DNA of 64,000 bases from Dickeya lacustris (GTDB lineage: Bacteria; Pseudomonadota; Gammaproteobacteria; Enterobacterales; Enterobacteriaceae): positions 4,092,001 through 4,156,000 of the forward strand of contig NZ_CP114280.1 in NCBI RefSeq assembly GCF_029635795.1. Reading direction: 5' to 3'. Positions 27,541 to 36,313 of this stretch are shown piece by piece; the first letter of the stretch is position 1, and each line of letters begins with the position of its first letter. The notes beneath the pieces are model-generated. The model was not told the origin of the DNA. It worked only from the letters and a program-made list of their open reading frames with translations, and did no database searches. The translations under genes were made by a program, and so were the position numbers.

Positions 27541-27807
27541 ATGAAACGATCACGTTTTACTGACAGTCAGATCATCACCATTCTCAAACAGGCTGAGGCG
27601 GGTACGCCGGTTCCTGAACTGTGCCGGGAGCATGGCATCAGCAGTGCCAGTTTTTATAAATGGCGCTCAAAGTTTGGCGGGATGGATGCTGCACTGATGA
27701 GCCGACTGAAAGAGCTTGAAGAAGAAAATCGCCGACTAAAAAAAATGTATGCTGAAGAGCGTCTGAAGGCCGAAATTATTCAGGAAGCGATGGCAAAAAA
27801 GTGGTGA
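27541..27807 (+). CDS. IS3-family transposase OrfA (right copy)
   Basis: An 88-aa DNA-binding subunit identical in sequence to the left-copy OrfA: a helix-turn-helix followed by a leucine-zipper helix. It ends MAKKW at the A6G slippery site, where a -1 shift would begin OrfB. Confidence 0.92.
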   Translation: MKRSRFTDSQIITILKQAEAGTPVPELCREHGISSASFYKWRSKFGGMDAALMSRLKELEEENRRLKKMYAEERLKAEIIQEAMAKKW

Positions 27808-28648
27808 AGCCATCAGACCGGAAGCAGATGGCTCTGCATGCAGTTGAACACCGGGGATCAGTATCCGTCTGGCCTGTCAGCTCTTTGTCGTCAGCGAATG
27901 TTGCTACCGATACAGGCGCTTACTGAGTCAGGAAAATCAACGGATTGCTGACTGGCTGGTGCGCATCACGGACAGCCAGCGAAACTGGGGCTTCGGCCTG
28001 TGTTACCTGTATCTGCGCAACGTGAAAGGCTTTGTCTGGAACCACAAGAGAATTTACCGGATTTACTGCGAACTGTCGCTGAATATGCGGATAAAACCTA
28101 AAAAACGGTTGAAACGTGAAAAGCCGGAACCACTGAGGGTCCCCACTGGCAGTAACGAGAGTTGGTCAATGGATTTTATGCATGATCAGTTGTCAGATGG
28201 TCGCTCCGTTCGTCTGCTGAATATTATTGATGATTTCAATCGCGAGGCCCTGGCAATAGAGGTCGATTTTTCCCTTCCGGCCAGTCGGGTAGTCAGAACT
28301 CTCGAACAACTGATTGAATGGAAAGGGAAACCGGCATCGATTCGATGTGACAACGGACCAGAATATGCAGGTAACACTCTGATAGTATGGGCTGAACGAC
28401 AAAATATCATCCTCAATTTTATTCAGCCGGGGAAGCCACAACAGAATGCGTATATTGAGCGTTATAACCGGACAGTGCGTTATGACTGGCTGGGGCACTA
28501 TCTGTTTTATTCGCTGAGTGAGTTACAGGAATACGCCACACAATGGCAATGGTTCTATAATCACGAACGACCGAATATGGCACTGAATGGCTTCACACCA
28601 ATGCAGCATATTCAGCGCTTATCTGATTCTACTTATCTGCCCGGTTAA
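27801..28648 (+). pseudogene. IS3-family transposase OrfB, frameshifted (right copy)
   Basis: This carries the same one-base defect as the left copy: after HAVEHRG (ACCGGGGATC near 27850) the conserved IRLACQLF segment continues in another frame. The DDE core is intact from about 27959 to 28648 ([30 protein letters not shown]). Because both copies share the lesion, they arose from one already defective element or were homogenised by recombination. Confidence 0.75.
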
Positions 28649-28664
28649 AAATGGGGGGATTACC

Positions 28665-28756
28665 GTACCTTCTTTCATGTACAGGTAGATTTGCGAGCGT
28701 TTCAGACCGGTTTTTACTTCCACTTGTTTCAGGCGTAATAACTGATGAGCTGTCAT
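28665..28756 (-). pseudogene. alpA: AlpA-family regulator, truncated by IS3
   Basis: A start ATG at 28756 with GGAGG six bases before it opens MTAHQLLRLKQVEVKTGLKR then SQIYLYMKEGT, the first ~31 residues of an AlpA-type winged-helix/MerR-like activator. The frame then runs into the IS3 end and the remaining half is missing. AlpA proteins typically switch on integrase/excision functions in P4-like elements, so this element may have lost its own activator; a second alpA stands at 34378 in the neighbouring element. Confidence 0.85.
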
Positions 28757-28909
28757 AAATACCTCCAGTGCAGAAATGGGATATGCCCGGAGATGACAAA
28801 AAAACACAGTGAGGAAAGGAGTGAAAGTGGAAGAACCCGTATTACGGACACCACAATCCTTAATACGGGTTTTTAGATTGAAGCGTGTAATGTCATTTTA
28901 ATTGGGTGC

Positions 28910-29824
28910 TTAAACGGACGTCGGCGAACCACGTTCAAGCGCCGTTTTTAACGTATCGCCACTGAATCGATCGGTCATGCCTTCGTCTGATGCCCATTGT
29001 TCAAAGATGGACAGAAGCTTATAAGGTTGCCTGATTAATGGGCTGATAGCTTCATTGTTTTTACAGGCAAGCCAGAACAGTCTGGATAATGGAGTGGATA
29101 TTCGCGTCGAGGAGGGGGGAGAGGTATCGTTTTGGGCGGGCATGTTAATTAATTTCTCAAGTTCGGTATGTTTTATGACGAAACAGGCATCCTTAGGTAA
29201 ATCATGAATCGGAAAATATTCTCTATGGCTATACTGCCTTGTTTTCTGGTATAGGATTTTTTCAGTAATATGTGATGCGATATTTTTAGGGAGTCTCATG
29301 ATTTGCTGTTTTATCCTTTCGCGATACCTGATTTTCTCAAATATTTGAAAGTGATCGTCGCCGATATTGACAGTAAGACCATAGTTAACGTGATTTTCTC
29401 CGATTACAGGTAGTGGAATACCCAGAGATCTCGCTAATAAACGTTGAACCAGTACATATTCATAGCCGATAAGCGTTGTATCAATCACTTGTTGAGTGGG
29501 GTAAGTATATTTCCCCTCGGTGGTGACGATTAAGTTTCTGTTATTGATGAAACAGTTTTTTTCGAGAATGCATAGCTGGTTAATCAAATGATTGCCTATA
29601 GGCTTAAGTTTTGCCTTAGCATTTGATGTTTTGATTCTTCGTAAGATGACTGGAGATTGGAAGTAGATCGAAAGGTTGATGTCACCATATAAGGCATGGC
29701 GATAAATATCAGCTTCTGTTAACGGTGAGTTTCTTATCTGAGTCGCTATTGCAATAGCTTCTGGTATCGTAATCCAGTTAAATGCATCACTTTTGGTATT
29801 GAACATCCTATTTTTCATTATCAT
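28910..29824 (-). CDS. Hypothetical protein of P4-like element backbone
   Basis: A 304-aa protein of unknown function. Start ATG 29824 has AAGGAG seven bases ahead. It starts with a segment that may bind DNA (SDAFNWITIPEAIAIATQIRNSPLTEADIYRHALYGDINLSI, resembling a merged MerR/AlpA-like motif) and is basic in the middle. It ends with a segment IFEQWASDEGMTDRFSGDTL. It lies ~150 bp upstream of the truncated alpA on the same strand, consistent with a regulatory or replication cassette. No enzymatic motif is seen. Confidence 0.6.
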   Translation of the reverse strand: MIMKNRMFNTKSDAFNWITIPEAIAIATQIRNSPLTEADIYRHALYGDINLSIYFQSPVILRRIKTSNAKAKLKPIGNHLINQLCILEKNCFINNRNLIVTTEGKYTYPTQQVIDTTLIGYEYVLVQRLLARSLGIPLPVIGENHVNYGLTVNIGDDHFQIFEKIRYRERIKQQIMRLPKNIASHITEKILYQKTRQYSHREYFPIHDLPKDACFVIKHTELEKLINMPAQNDTSPPSSTRISTPLSRLFWLACKNNEAISPLIRQPYKLLSIFEQWASDEGMTDRFSGDTLKTALERGSPTSV

Positions 29825-30239
29825 GATTCATCTCCTTTATATGAAAATGATATATGCATAGGTGTCTAACATTCCCTTATGCAGCCATGACGTATAGATA
29901 GGATTCTAAAAATGAGGAATAGGATTAATGAGAGGTTGTTATTATAACGATGATGTTATTAATCGCTTTTCGCTGGCGGTCACAAAAATGTTCCAACTGG
30001 GACGCTATCAGCAGATGGGTCAACATTCCTAATGTCGATTTTTATTCTGTGTGTTGCTGGTTTTATTCAGAGCAATACGACCAAAGCTCCACATCAAAAA
30101 GGAATGAAAATATCCTGATTCAGGGCATATCAATTGGTTCGAGGTAATTAACGAACCAATTGATGATGCGGAATGGTTGAATCGAGTGGAGACCAGAATG
30201 TTATTCCCTGATTGTTGGCGATTAAGCCCAGCAAGTGAT
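29825..30239. other. Gene-free stretch
   Basis: An AT-rich spacer between the 304-aa gene and the Ner-like regulator. Short ORFs here lack ribosome binding sites and show no recognisable protein. Divergent promoters are possible, but none is clear enough to mark. Confidence 0.4.
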
Positions 30240-30512
30240 CTAATTGTTTTTATGACGAATTTCTCGCGGAATGCGTTGCCCTTGTGAATCGAAATAACGA
30301 TTCGGCCAGATTTCACTCGCTGGAATGCCCAGTGCGTCGGCGATCAGTCGTTCACCTTTCGGCCAGGGTCGGTTTAGTGCATTTGCAAGCGTTGATGAAC
30401 TAAGACCTGCCTCACGTGATACGGCTGCTAACGTCGTCTTTCGTTTGCGCAGGGCTGCAATGATATCGGCAGGATGCCAGTCCATTCGTTGTTCCTGTTG
30501 TTCAATGTTCAT
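30240..30512 (-). CDS. Ner/Nlp-family DNA-binding regulator
   Basis: A 90-aa protein with the features of the Mu Ner / SfsB (Nlp) family: DWHPADIIAALRKRKTTLAA, VSREAGLSSSTLANALNRPW (helix-turn-helix) and GERLIADALGIPASEIWPNRY. These are lambda-repressor-like regulators common in prophages and islands. An adequate GGAGG-like site precedes the start. It is divergent from the Xre gene at 30659, so the 146-bp spacer probably holds promoters for both. Confidence 0.85.
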   Translation of the reverse strand: MNIEQQEQRMDWHPADIIAALRKRKTTLAAVSREAGLSSSTLANALNRPWPKGERLIADALGIPASEIWPNRYFDSQGQRIPREIRHKNN

Positions 30513-30658
30513 ACTTCCTCCTCTTGGATTAAAACTTTACTTCTTCCAGTAAACTATATCTTTATTATGGGTGAAAAAACAATCAAAAATAAAGATAAAA
30601 TTTATTTAGGAAAGAAATGCTTTAAGAAGGGCTTGCAGAGAGAAGCGATAATCAGTCT

Positions 30659-30973
30659 ATGTTGATCAGTACAGTGGATAACACCGTGATTGGTAAGCGA
30701 TTAAGACTAGCCCGGGTGAACAAGGGATTAAAGCAGGCAGAGCTCGGTTGCCTAGCTGGTCTGGATGAGGAAACGGCAAGCTCTCGCGTGAGCCAATATG
30801 AAAGAGAAGTCAGTGCACCAGATTTTGGGCTGGTTTCTCGGTTTGCTACAGTGCTGGATGTTCCTGAAGCGTATTTCTATGCCGTCGATGACGATCTCGC
30901 CACCTTGATCTTACAGTATCACCGTTTCAAGAAAGCCAACCCAAACTCCATGCTGCTCATCACACCTCAGTAA
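30659..30973 (+). CDS. Xre-family helix-turn-helix regulator (copy 1)
   Basis: A 104-aa protein, VIGKRLRLARVNKGLKQAEL then GLDEETASSRVSQYERE and VPEAYFYAVDDDLATLILQYH. This is a Cro/CI-type HTH domain with a short C-terminal dimerisation tail. About 185 bases after it lies a close relative (31158-31472), and the DNA just before each start is also similar. Function is probably repression of neighbouring promoters. Confidence 0.85.
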   Translation: MLISTVDNTVIGKRLRLARVNKGLKQAELGCLAGLDEETASSRVSQYEREVSAPDFGLVSRFATVLDVPEAYFYAVDDDLATLILQYHRFKKANPNSMLLITPQ

Positions 30974-31157
30974 GGTTGGTGCCCTAATGCGTCTGGTGTT
31001 CAATTCCTGTGCGTTTACCCTTCTAAATTTAATTATTCCTACTATCAATAAATTAAATCTTCATTTTTGAGTTTAAAATAACCAATAATAAATTTTAAAT
31101 TTACTGGGTAAAGAACCACTTTAAGAGAGGCATGGCGGGAACGGCGATAATCGGCTT

Positions 31158-31472
31158 ATGTTAATCTGCGAAGCAGGTAATGCCGTGATTGGTAAACGAT
31201 TAAGATTGGCCCGAGTGAATGCAGGGTTAAAACAGGTCGAGCTCGGTTGTCTCGCTGGGCTGGATGAAGAGACGTCGAGTTCCCGCGTAAGCCAATATGA
31301 AAGGGAAGTCAGTTCACCGGATTTTGGTCTGGTTTGCCGGTTTGCGGCGGTGCTGGATGTGCCGGAAGCCTATTTTTATGCTGTCGATGAAGATCTCGCA
31401 ACGCTAATATTGCAATACCATCGTTATAAGAAAAGTAACCCTAATTCTACGTTATTGATTACCCCGCAATAG
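31158..31472 (+). CDS. Xre-family helix-turn-helix regulator (copy 2)
   Basis: A 104-aa paralogue of the previous gene, ~85% identical by eye (VIGKRLRLARVNAGLKQVEL; ends STLLITPQ versus SMLLITPQ). The leader before the start (CTTTAAGAGAGGCATGG...GCGATAATCGG) matches that of copy 1, so the duplicated unit includes regulatory DNA. Codon usage has diverged in many third positions, so the duplication is old or the genes were acquired separately. It is followed by a strong bidirectional terminator. Confidence 0.85.
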   Translation: MLICEAGNAVIGKRLRLARVNAGLKQVELGCLAGLDEETSSSRVSQYEREVSSPDFGLVCRFAAVLDVPEAYFYAVDEDLATLILQYHRYKKSNPNSTLLITPQ

Positions 31473-31560
31473 GCCTTCATTCAGGTATCATGGCTGCATA
31501 ATTCACTGATTTTTCTCTATTTTTTTTGAAAGGTTGAGGCAAGATTTTCTCGCAGTCTGA

Positions 31561-31592
31561 AAAGCAGATCCTGTTATCAGGATCTGCTTTTA
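31561..31592. terminator. Bidirectional terminator between xre copy 2 and integrase
   Basis: AAAAGCAGATCCTG and CAGGATCTGCTTTT form a perfect 14-bp stem with a TTAT loop. A/T runs on both sides fit use by both convergent genes. Confidence 0.9.
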
Positions 31593-31605
31593 GGTGCATT
31601 ATCGA

Positions 31606-32877
31606 TCAGGCCGCTCCAGCCGTCTTATGTTGTTGAGCATAAATGTATGGCGCAACATATCCTTCTCGGTTGGTATCCAAATAATCTGACCACCATTGCA
31701 TCATCGCTTTACGGGCATCGAGATATTCAGCTTTATGGATGTAAGCCGCTCGAACGCTATTGCGTTCCTGATGGCTCATTTGACGTTCAACGGCATCCTG
31801 CGACCATAGGCCAGACTCCATCAGGGCGCTACAGGCCATTGCCCGGAATCCGTGACCGCAGATTTCATCTTTCGTGTCATAACCCATCAACCTCAGCGCC
31901 TTGTTGACTGTGTTTTCGCACATCGGCTTATACCGATTATGATCACCGGGAAATATTAGTTCCTGATGTCCGGAAATTTCCCGTATCTGTTTCAGAATAG
32001 CGACGGATTGACGGGATAGGGGAACGATATGCGGCGTGCGCATTTTGGCCCCACGCCCGGAATAACGCACTCTGGGGATGGCTTCGCGGGTGGCTGGAAT
32101 GGTCCAGATTTTGTTTCTGAAATCGATCTCAAACCAACGGGCAAAACGCAATTCGCTGGAACGGATGAACAGGTGCAGGGTGAGTGAGACTGCCAAGCGG
32201 GTTAATTCTCTCCCTTGCTTGTAGTCCTCAATGCTAGCCAACAGCTCCGGTAGTCGCTCCAGCGGAAGGGCAGGGTAGTGACGTTTAACTGGAGGGGCGA
32301 TAATGCCATCCAAATTTGCCGCCGGATTGTGCTCTATTAATTCCTGATGCACGGCATGACGCATGATGTTGCACATATGCTGCCGGGTTCGTGCCGCCAC
32401 TTCCAGCAAACCTTTTTTCTCAATCCCTTTCAGCAGGTCGATGAAGTGGCGAGTTTTCAGTTCTGTGACCGGCAGGTGTCCAATTATCGGGAAGATATGG
32501 TTATTCATGCTGGCGAGCAGACGGGCGGCATGGTTTTCTGACCAGGTTCTGTTGCTTTTATGCCAGCTCAATGCCACGGTCTTGAAACTCTTTGCAGGTG
32601 AACGAGCCGCCTTTTCTGCGGCACGTTGCTGCGCTGGGTTGATATTCTGTGCCAGCAACTTGCGGATACCGTCACGCTGTTGACGAGCATCGGCCAGAGA
32701 GACATCAGGATAGGCACCTAAGCCGAGGCGGGATTCTTTTTTATTGATACGATATTTGAGATACCAGAGGCGTGAACCGCCTGGATTAACCAGCAGGTAC
32801 AGACCGTGAGAATCGGAAACTTTGAATGGTTTTGCGGATGATTTTAAGTTGCGGATTTTTGAGTCGTTAAGAGACAT
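31606..32877 (-). CDS. int: P4-type tyrosine integrase (element A)
   Basis: A 423-aa integrase. The N-terminal arm-binding DUF4102-like domain starts MSLNDSKIRNLKSSAKPFKV. The catalytic domain has RSSELRFARW (first Arg), CGHGFRAMACSAL (HxxR) and SHQERNSVRAAYIHKAEYL (the nucleophilic Tyr within RAAY). It recombines the element with the tRNA-Asn 3' end. The start lies 162 bp from the att repeat at 33039, the normal geometry. It is only moderately similar to the integrase at 58134, so the two elements are distinct lineages sharing the site. Confidence 0.95.
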   Translation of the reverse strand: MSLNDSKIRNLKSSAKPFKVSDSHGLYLLVNPGGSRLWYLKYRINKKESRLGLGAYPDVSLADARQQRDGIRKLLAQNINPAQQRAAEKAARSPAKSFKTVALSWHKSNRTWSENHAARLLASMNNHIFPIIGHLPVTELKTRHFIDLLKGIEKKGLLEVAARTRQHMCNIMRHAVHQELIEHNPAANLDGIIAPPVKRHYPALPLERLPELLASIEDYKQGRELTRLAVSLTLHLFIRSSELRFARWFEIDFRNKIWTIPATREAIPRVRYSGRGAKMRTPHIVPLSRQSVAILKQIREISGHQELIFPGDHNRYKPMCENTVNKALRLMGYDTKDEICGHGFRAMACSALMESGLWSQDAVERQMSHQERNSVRAAYIHKAEYLDARKAMMQWWSDYLDTNREGYVAPYIYAQQHKTAGAA

Positions 32878-33337
32878 TTGGGGGTCACTCCGTCATCGAA
32901 CCAACTTGACCCCAAATCTGACCACCAAATTCTCCCGATGCGGAGGGAAAACTGAAAATGCATCGGGAAGACTTTTCACGCTAACTTATTGAATCTGAAT
33001 CACATAGAGATTCGCAAAGCGGCATGAAAACAAGAATTTGGCTCCTCTGACTGGACTCGCACTTCATCTGTAACTCCTGTTATTCGTGGTTTTCATAATG
33101 TTAGTGTTTTTTATACCAACACTTCTACCAACATTATTTAATCTGCTTGTATAAAATGTCAATTAAAAACAATTGGTTATGACAACATGCGGTGCTGAAC
33201 TCTATTGAACAATATGCATGCTTGGGCTTGGTATGCTTTTGCTTTTATCCGCTTTATTTCAATAGATTAGCAACATCAAAACCGATATCTTTAGGCATAA
33301 CATATCAAAGAGATAAGTAAAACCAAAAGGATACGTT
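32878..33337. other. Attachment region between two elements
   Basis: This non-coding stretch contains a weak hairpin (CCCGATGC at 32934 with GCATCGGG at 32960), the att repeat at 33039, and, on its right, paired TACCAACA/CTACCAACA motifs near 33113-33135. Those motifs resemble ones beside the other att repeats and are candidate integrase arm sites. It ends with SD AAAAGGA before the gene at 33338. Confidence 0.6.
33039..33059 (+). repeat. att direct repeat of the tRNA-Asn 3' end
   Basis: Twenty-one bases starting TGGCTCCTCTGACTGGACTC are identical to the complement of the tRNA-Asn 3' end at 59591-59611. It is the junction between the element whose integrase is at 31606-32877 and the one ending at tRNA-Asn. 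The direct orientation would let either element excise. Confidence 0.92.
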
Positions 33338-34201
33338 ATGACCAAAGCGGAGATCGCCGAAGCTGTTAAGGAATGGTTCAATATTGAGAATTACAGCGAG
33401 CTTCATGATTTGACGGTCGAAGAGCTTTTCCAAGAGATAGAGAACCGAATTATCGTTTACCGGATGGAAAGCCGTCTGGCTTCGATGAGTTACGAAAACA
33501 GGAAGATACATGATGATTACTATGATGATTTGCTGGATGGTAAAGTCATTTTTGGGGATATCTTCGAAGGGCCAAAGAAAGAGCTTTCTTCCAGCTATGC
33601 CATCAAGCCTGTCACACACCAAGGGCTATGGGAGGTGGCGGGTTATGTTGCTGCTTTCGATAAATACGTTAACCCGGAAGGAAAACCCCTACCTCATATG
33701 GAAGTCTCACACTATCTGAAGGAAGCCGGGGTAAACAACGAGGGGCTGATGCTGGTTCAAATTAATCTGGCGGAAACGTCATCCGAAGAAATCATAAATC
33801 ACCTTAAAGTGATGGTGCCTGAGTGGAAAGAACAACTACAGGCTCCTGAGCCTCCAGCCAGAGATTTCCGTTTTGGGGTTAGCAACCTCAAAAGAATACT
33901 TGATTACAACATCATTCCCATCATGGATTTGCTGTTCTGGGCGCAGGGTGAAGAGGTCAGGATTGGTATGCCGCAACTGACCAGCTTTTTATACCCTGAT
34001 GAGTTCAAAGGCGGTATTCGTGATGTTGAAAAAGTGAAATCAACAGATCATCCACTGGCAGTCAAGTATCTGACAAAGCATACTTACTATCAGTCTTTTG
34101 TCGATTTTACGTACAGATACGACGACAGAAGACACTGGAAAGTACAGGAACTGATCGAAGATGAACTTGGTAAGGACAAGGAGGAACTTGATCAGAACTG
34201 A
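33338..34201 (+). CDS. Hypothetical protein (possibly DUF6387-like)
   Basis: A 287-aa soluble protein. It starts MTKAEIAEAVKEWFNIENYS with AGGA six bases ahead, and has FGVSNLKRILDYNIIPIMDLLFWAQ in the second half. I loosely associate the EWF-x-ENY-x-L-x-DL start with the DUF6387 family seen in enterobacterial islands, but cannot verify it. It is the first gene after the att repeat, at the far end of the element from its integrase. No catalytic motif, signal peptide or membrane segment is visible. Confidence 0.6.
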   Translation: MTKAEIAEAVKEWFNIENYSELHDLTVEELFQEIENRIIVYRMESRLASMSYENRKIHDDYYDDLLDGKVIFGDIFEGPKKELSSSYAIKPVTHQGLWEVAGYVAAFDKYVNPEGKPLPHMEVSHYLKEAGVNNEGLMLVQINLAETSSEEIINHLKVMVPEWKEQLQAPEPPARDFRFGVSNLKRILDYNIIPIMDLLFWAQGEEVRIGMPQLTSFLYPDEFKGGIRDVEKVKSTDHPLAVKYLTKHTYYQSFVDFTYRYDDRRHWKVQELIEDELGKDKEELDQN

Positions 34202-34377
34202 CCTTTCAAGAGGCGGTGTGTTGCGCAATGCAGATATCGCCTATATTCACTGAATCTGAACATACCCAATTTTTATCCTCCCAAAAATCTGCGTAAAAAA
34301 CTCTTTTCTGAACATCCCTAGTTTAGAACAAGCCAAAATCCTAGAATTATCTCCATCGAACAACACAGGAGATAAAT

Positions 34378-34596
34378 ATGGTTCAAATCGAAGAAAATAA
34401 AAAACAGCGCTTTATTCGTTTGCCGGAAGTAATAAGAAGAACAGGATTTGGTAAGACGTGGATTTATGAACTTATCAAAGCCGGACGTTTTCCTACACAG
34501 GTAAAAACGGGTGTAAGAGCAGTAGCTTTTATCGAAAGTGAGATTGATGCGTGGATTGATAACGCCATTTCACAATCACGCAGTGTATCTAAATAA
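34378..34596 (+). CDS. alpA: AlpA-family transcriptional activator
   Basis: The 72-aa protein contains RFIRLPEVIRRTGFGKTWIY, ELIKAGRFPTQVKTG and FIESEIDAWIDNAI, the MerR-like HTH of AlpA. It has a GGAG start signal. In P4-like elements AlpA stimulates integrase/excision and often opens the cargo operon. The three small genes that follow on the same strand with short spacers may be in its transcript. Confidence 0.92.
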   Translation: MVQIEENKKQRFIRLPEVIRRTGFGKTWIYELIKAGRFPTQVKTGVRAVAFIESEIDAWIDNAISQSRSVSK

Positions 34597-34616
34597 TATA
34601 AACAAGAGGAAATAAA

Positions 34617-34949
34617 ATGAAGAGTATGGTATTGCCATCAATGAAAATGAATGTCACCAATGATTCCACAAGATATTTTATATTAAAAAGTTGTGAGGGT
34701 TATGATAAGTATTTACGACGCATGCAGGAATGTGTGGGGGAAAGGTTCTATTACCTCCTTGAGGATGATGAGTATATGGAAGATATTTTAAAAGCAGTTA
34801 TAGGAAACAGCAAGATAGGTTTTAACAAGTTTTTAAAAAGGCACAAATATAAAGGTTCACTTAATGATGTTCACTTTGATGAAGTTCTTGTGAATCTACG
34901 CGAAATACACAATGCAGTGAGCTTCTATATTTTAAACGACCACCAGTAG
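34617..34949 (+). CDS. Small helical protein, paralogue 1 of 3
   Basis: A 110-aa protein of unknown function that starts 20 bases after alpA. Near the end it has GSLNDVHFDEVLVNLREIH. Its two downstream neighbours carry similar segments (GDITEVNFEQVAAMLVRY and KDLSDINLDELKEKILYW) in the same relative place, so the three look like a divergent tandem family. It is probably cytosolic. Confidence 0.65.
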   Translation: MKSMVLPSMKMNVTNDSTRYFILKSCEGYDKYLRRMQECVGERFYYLLEDDEYMEDILKAVIGNSKIGFNKFLKRHKYKGSLNDVHFDEVLVNLREIHNAVSFYILNDHQ

Positions 34950-35023
34950 GTGTTAGATCTGCCTCGTCAGGGTAAATAATATCAAAGTGAAATATAAAAG
35001 CATTTAACTATGAGGATATAAAT

Positions 35024-35314
35024 ATGTTTAAAGAAAACGTTATTGAAAATAAATCCACGGCACTGTTCTTTGATCTTGCTAAAAGGTCGTTTAAGGCAAG
35101 CTGGAAAGTCCTGCAAGAGATTAATGGTGAAAGTACGGAGCTGCTGGATGAGCCTGATTTTATGAGTCCATTCATTATGAATGTATTTGACCATATCCAG
35201 AACAACTTTGAGAAGTTTACGGCCCAAGAAGGTAATCGTGGTGATATTACCGAAGTAAACTTTGAACAAGTCGCGGCAATGTTGGTGCGGTATTCAGATT
35301 GTTTTAGAAAGTAA
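35024..35314 (+). CDS. Small helical protein, paralogue 2 of 3
   Basis: A 96-aa protein, MFKENVIENKSTALFFDLAK, with a start preceded by GAGGATATAA. It is helical, with the shared D-[IV]-x-x-[VI]-N-[FL]-[ED] pattern in GDITEVNFEQVAAML near residues 74-88. No known domain was recognised. It lies between two genes of the same proposed family. Confidence 0.65.
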   Translation: MFKENVIENKSTALFFDLAKRSFKASWKVLQEINGESTELLDEPDFMSPFIMNVFDHIQNNFEKFTAQEGNRGDITEVNFEQVAAMLVRYSDCFRK

Positions 35315-35370
35315 GTTTAGCGTTGCCCCGCAAGGGGCTAACAACCATAAATATAACAGAAGGATTAAAA

Positions 35371-35736
35371 ATGAAAGAGATAGTATTGAAAGAAAAAAGT
35401 GAAGCAGCAATATATATTATTTCAACAGTATTACAGGGGTATTGTGAAACGATTTATCACATAAATGAAAAAGAGCCTGAAACAGCAATGAATATTGTAT
35501 CAGGAGAAATGCTATCAGAAATATTTTATGACGTTCTGACTGCACATGAAGTTGAGGTGTGTGTTAAAGATGAGAGATATAAAGATTTATCTGACATCAA
35601 TCTTGATGAGTTGAAGGAAAAGATTTTATATTGGCATAAAGAACATATCATTGAACTGGTGTTAAAAAACATAGAGCAAGATGGCACTGATGACCGTATT
35701 TATTGGAAACTTAAAATAACAGTAAATCATCAATGA
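35371..35736 (+). CDS. Small helical protein, paralogue 3 of 3
   Basis: A 121-aa protein from ATG 35371, with AGGA six bases ahead; an upstream in-frame start at 35323 overlaps a GC-rich hairpin and is rejected. It has KDLSDINLDELKEKILYWHK, matching the motif in the two upstream genes. No function is known. A short hairpin (CCCTCgctGAGAGGG) follows the stop and may attenuate or end transcription. Confidence 0.65.
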   Translation: MKEIVLKEKSEAAIYIISTVLQGYCETIYHINEKEPETAMNIVSGEMLSEIFYDVLTAHEVEVCVKDERYKDLSDINLDELKEKILYWHKEHIIELVLKNIEQDGTDDRIYWKLKITVNHQ

Positions 35737-35799
35737 TTAATGGCTGTATTCCCTCGCTGAGAGGGAAATAAAATAGAAAATAAAACTGAGAGGCTTAAT

Positions 35800-35991
35800 A
35801 TGATTGATGAATTCCACGTAATGTTTATGTACAGAAAAATCCAAGCTGAAGCCGCTACGACAGACCTTAAAACCCTGAACCAACTGTTGAAGAAGTTCCG
35901 CAAGGTTGTAGCGGAGCGGCGTAAAGAATACTATCAGGAGATTGGTGAGAAGAAGGCGCGTAAGCTGAAGATGAAGAGGCTCCTCAGTTGA
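35800..35991 (+). CDS. H-NS truncate-like protein (H-NST-like), C-terminal frameshift
   Basis: A 63-aa basic helical protein. MYRKIQAEAATTDLKTLNQL and LKKFRKVVAERRKEYYQEIG line up with the N-terminal oligomerisation domain of H-NS ([29 protein letters not shown]...). The DNA-binding domain is absent. The frame stops at TGA 35989, but the next frame continues with MEKDGVSPEDLRDWR to TAA 36036-36038, matching the H-NS linker ([13 protein letters not shown]). So the gene seems to have lost one base near 35970. Family knowledge: H-NST proteins bind H-NS and weaken its silencing. Inference: an anti-silencer on the same element that encodes a full H-NS paralogue at 53669. Confidence 0.6.
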   Translation: MIDEFHVMFMYRKIQAEAATTDLKTLNQLLKKFRKVVAERRKEYYQEIGEKKARKLKMKRLLS

Positions 35992-36313
35992 TGGAGAAGG
36001 ATGGGGTATCACCAGAGGATCTGCGTGACTGGCGGTAATTCAGATTTGATCGGTATTTTTATTAATGGGGCTATACTATCATCTGATAGGCCGTTTTGAG
36101 CCATAGGAGAACATTACAAACTATATAATGCGTTAAAAACTGGGGAATAGATCACTCCTCTTCCTGCTATACCACCAACAGTGATAATTAATTGCTGTTG
36201 ATTGTTTTATATCTTAACTATAGGATATAAGATCCGGTGTAGTGTCGTTAGGTGCAGTATTTATATACATCTGTATATCCGTTCGTCCGCTGCACAGTTA
36301 TCAAGGGGCGTTA

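Larger units (their letters stand above)
27470..28664 (+). mobile_element. IS3-family insertion sequence (IS407/IS51-type), right copy
   Basis: An inverted copy of the element at 8191-9384. Its protein-coding parts are identical. One difference is visible: the inner end has six Cs (GGTAATCCCCCC) where the left copy has five. Flanks differ (CCAC on the left, GTAC on the right), so no clean target duplication is seen. On the left it cuts the PtuA-like gene and on the right it cuts alpA; since these two genes were not one, DNA between them has been lost or rearranged. Confidence 0.92.

Noticed and set aside
8191..28664. Composite transposon formed by the two IS3 copies
   Set aside because: No matching target duplication outside the pair, and the segment contains the end of one integrative element and much of another; recombination between tandem islands explains it better.
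29950..30147. 65-codon ORF upstream of the Ner-like gene
   Set aside because: No ribosome binding site and no recognisable protein.
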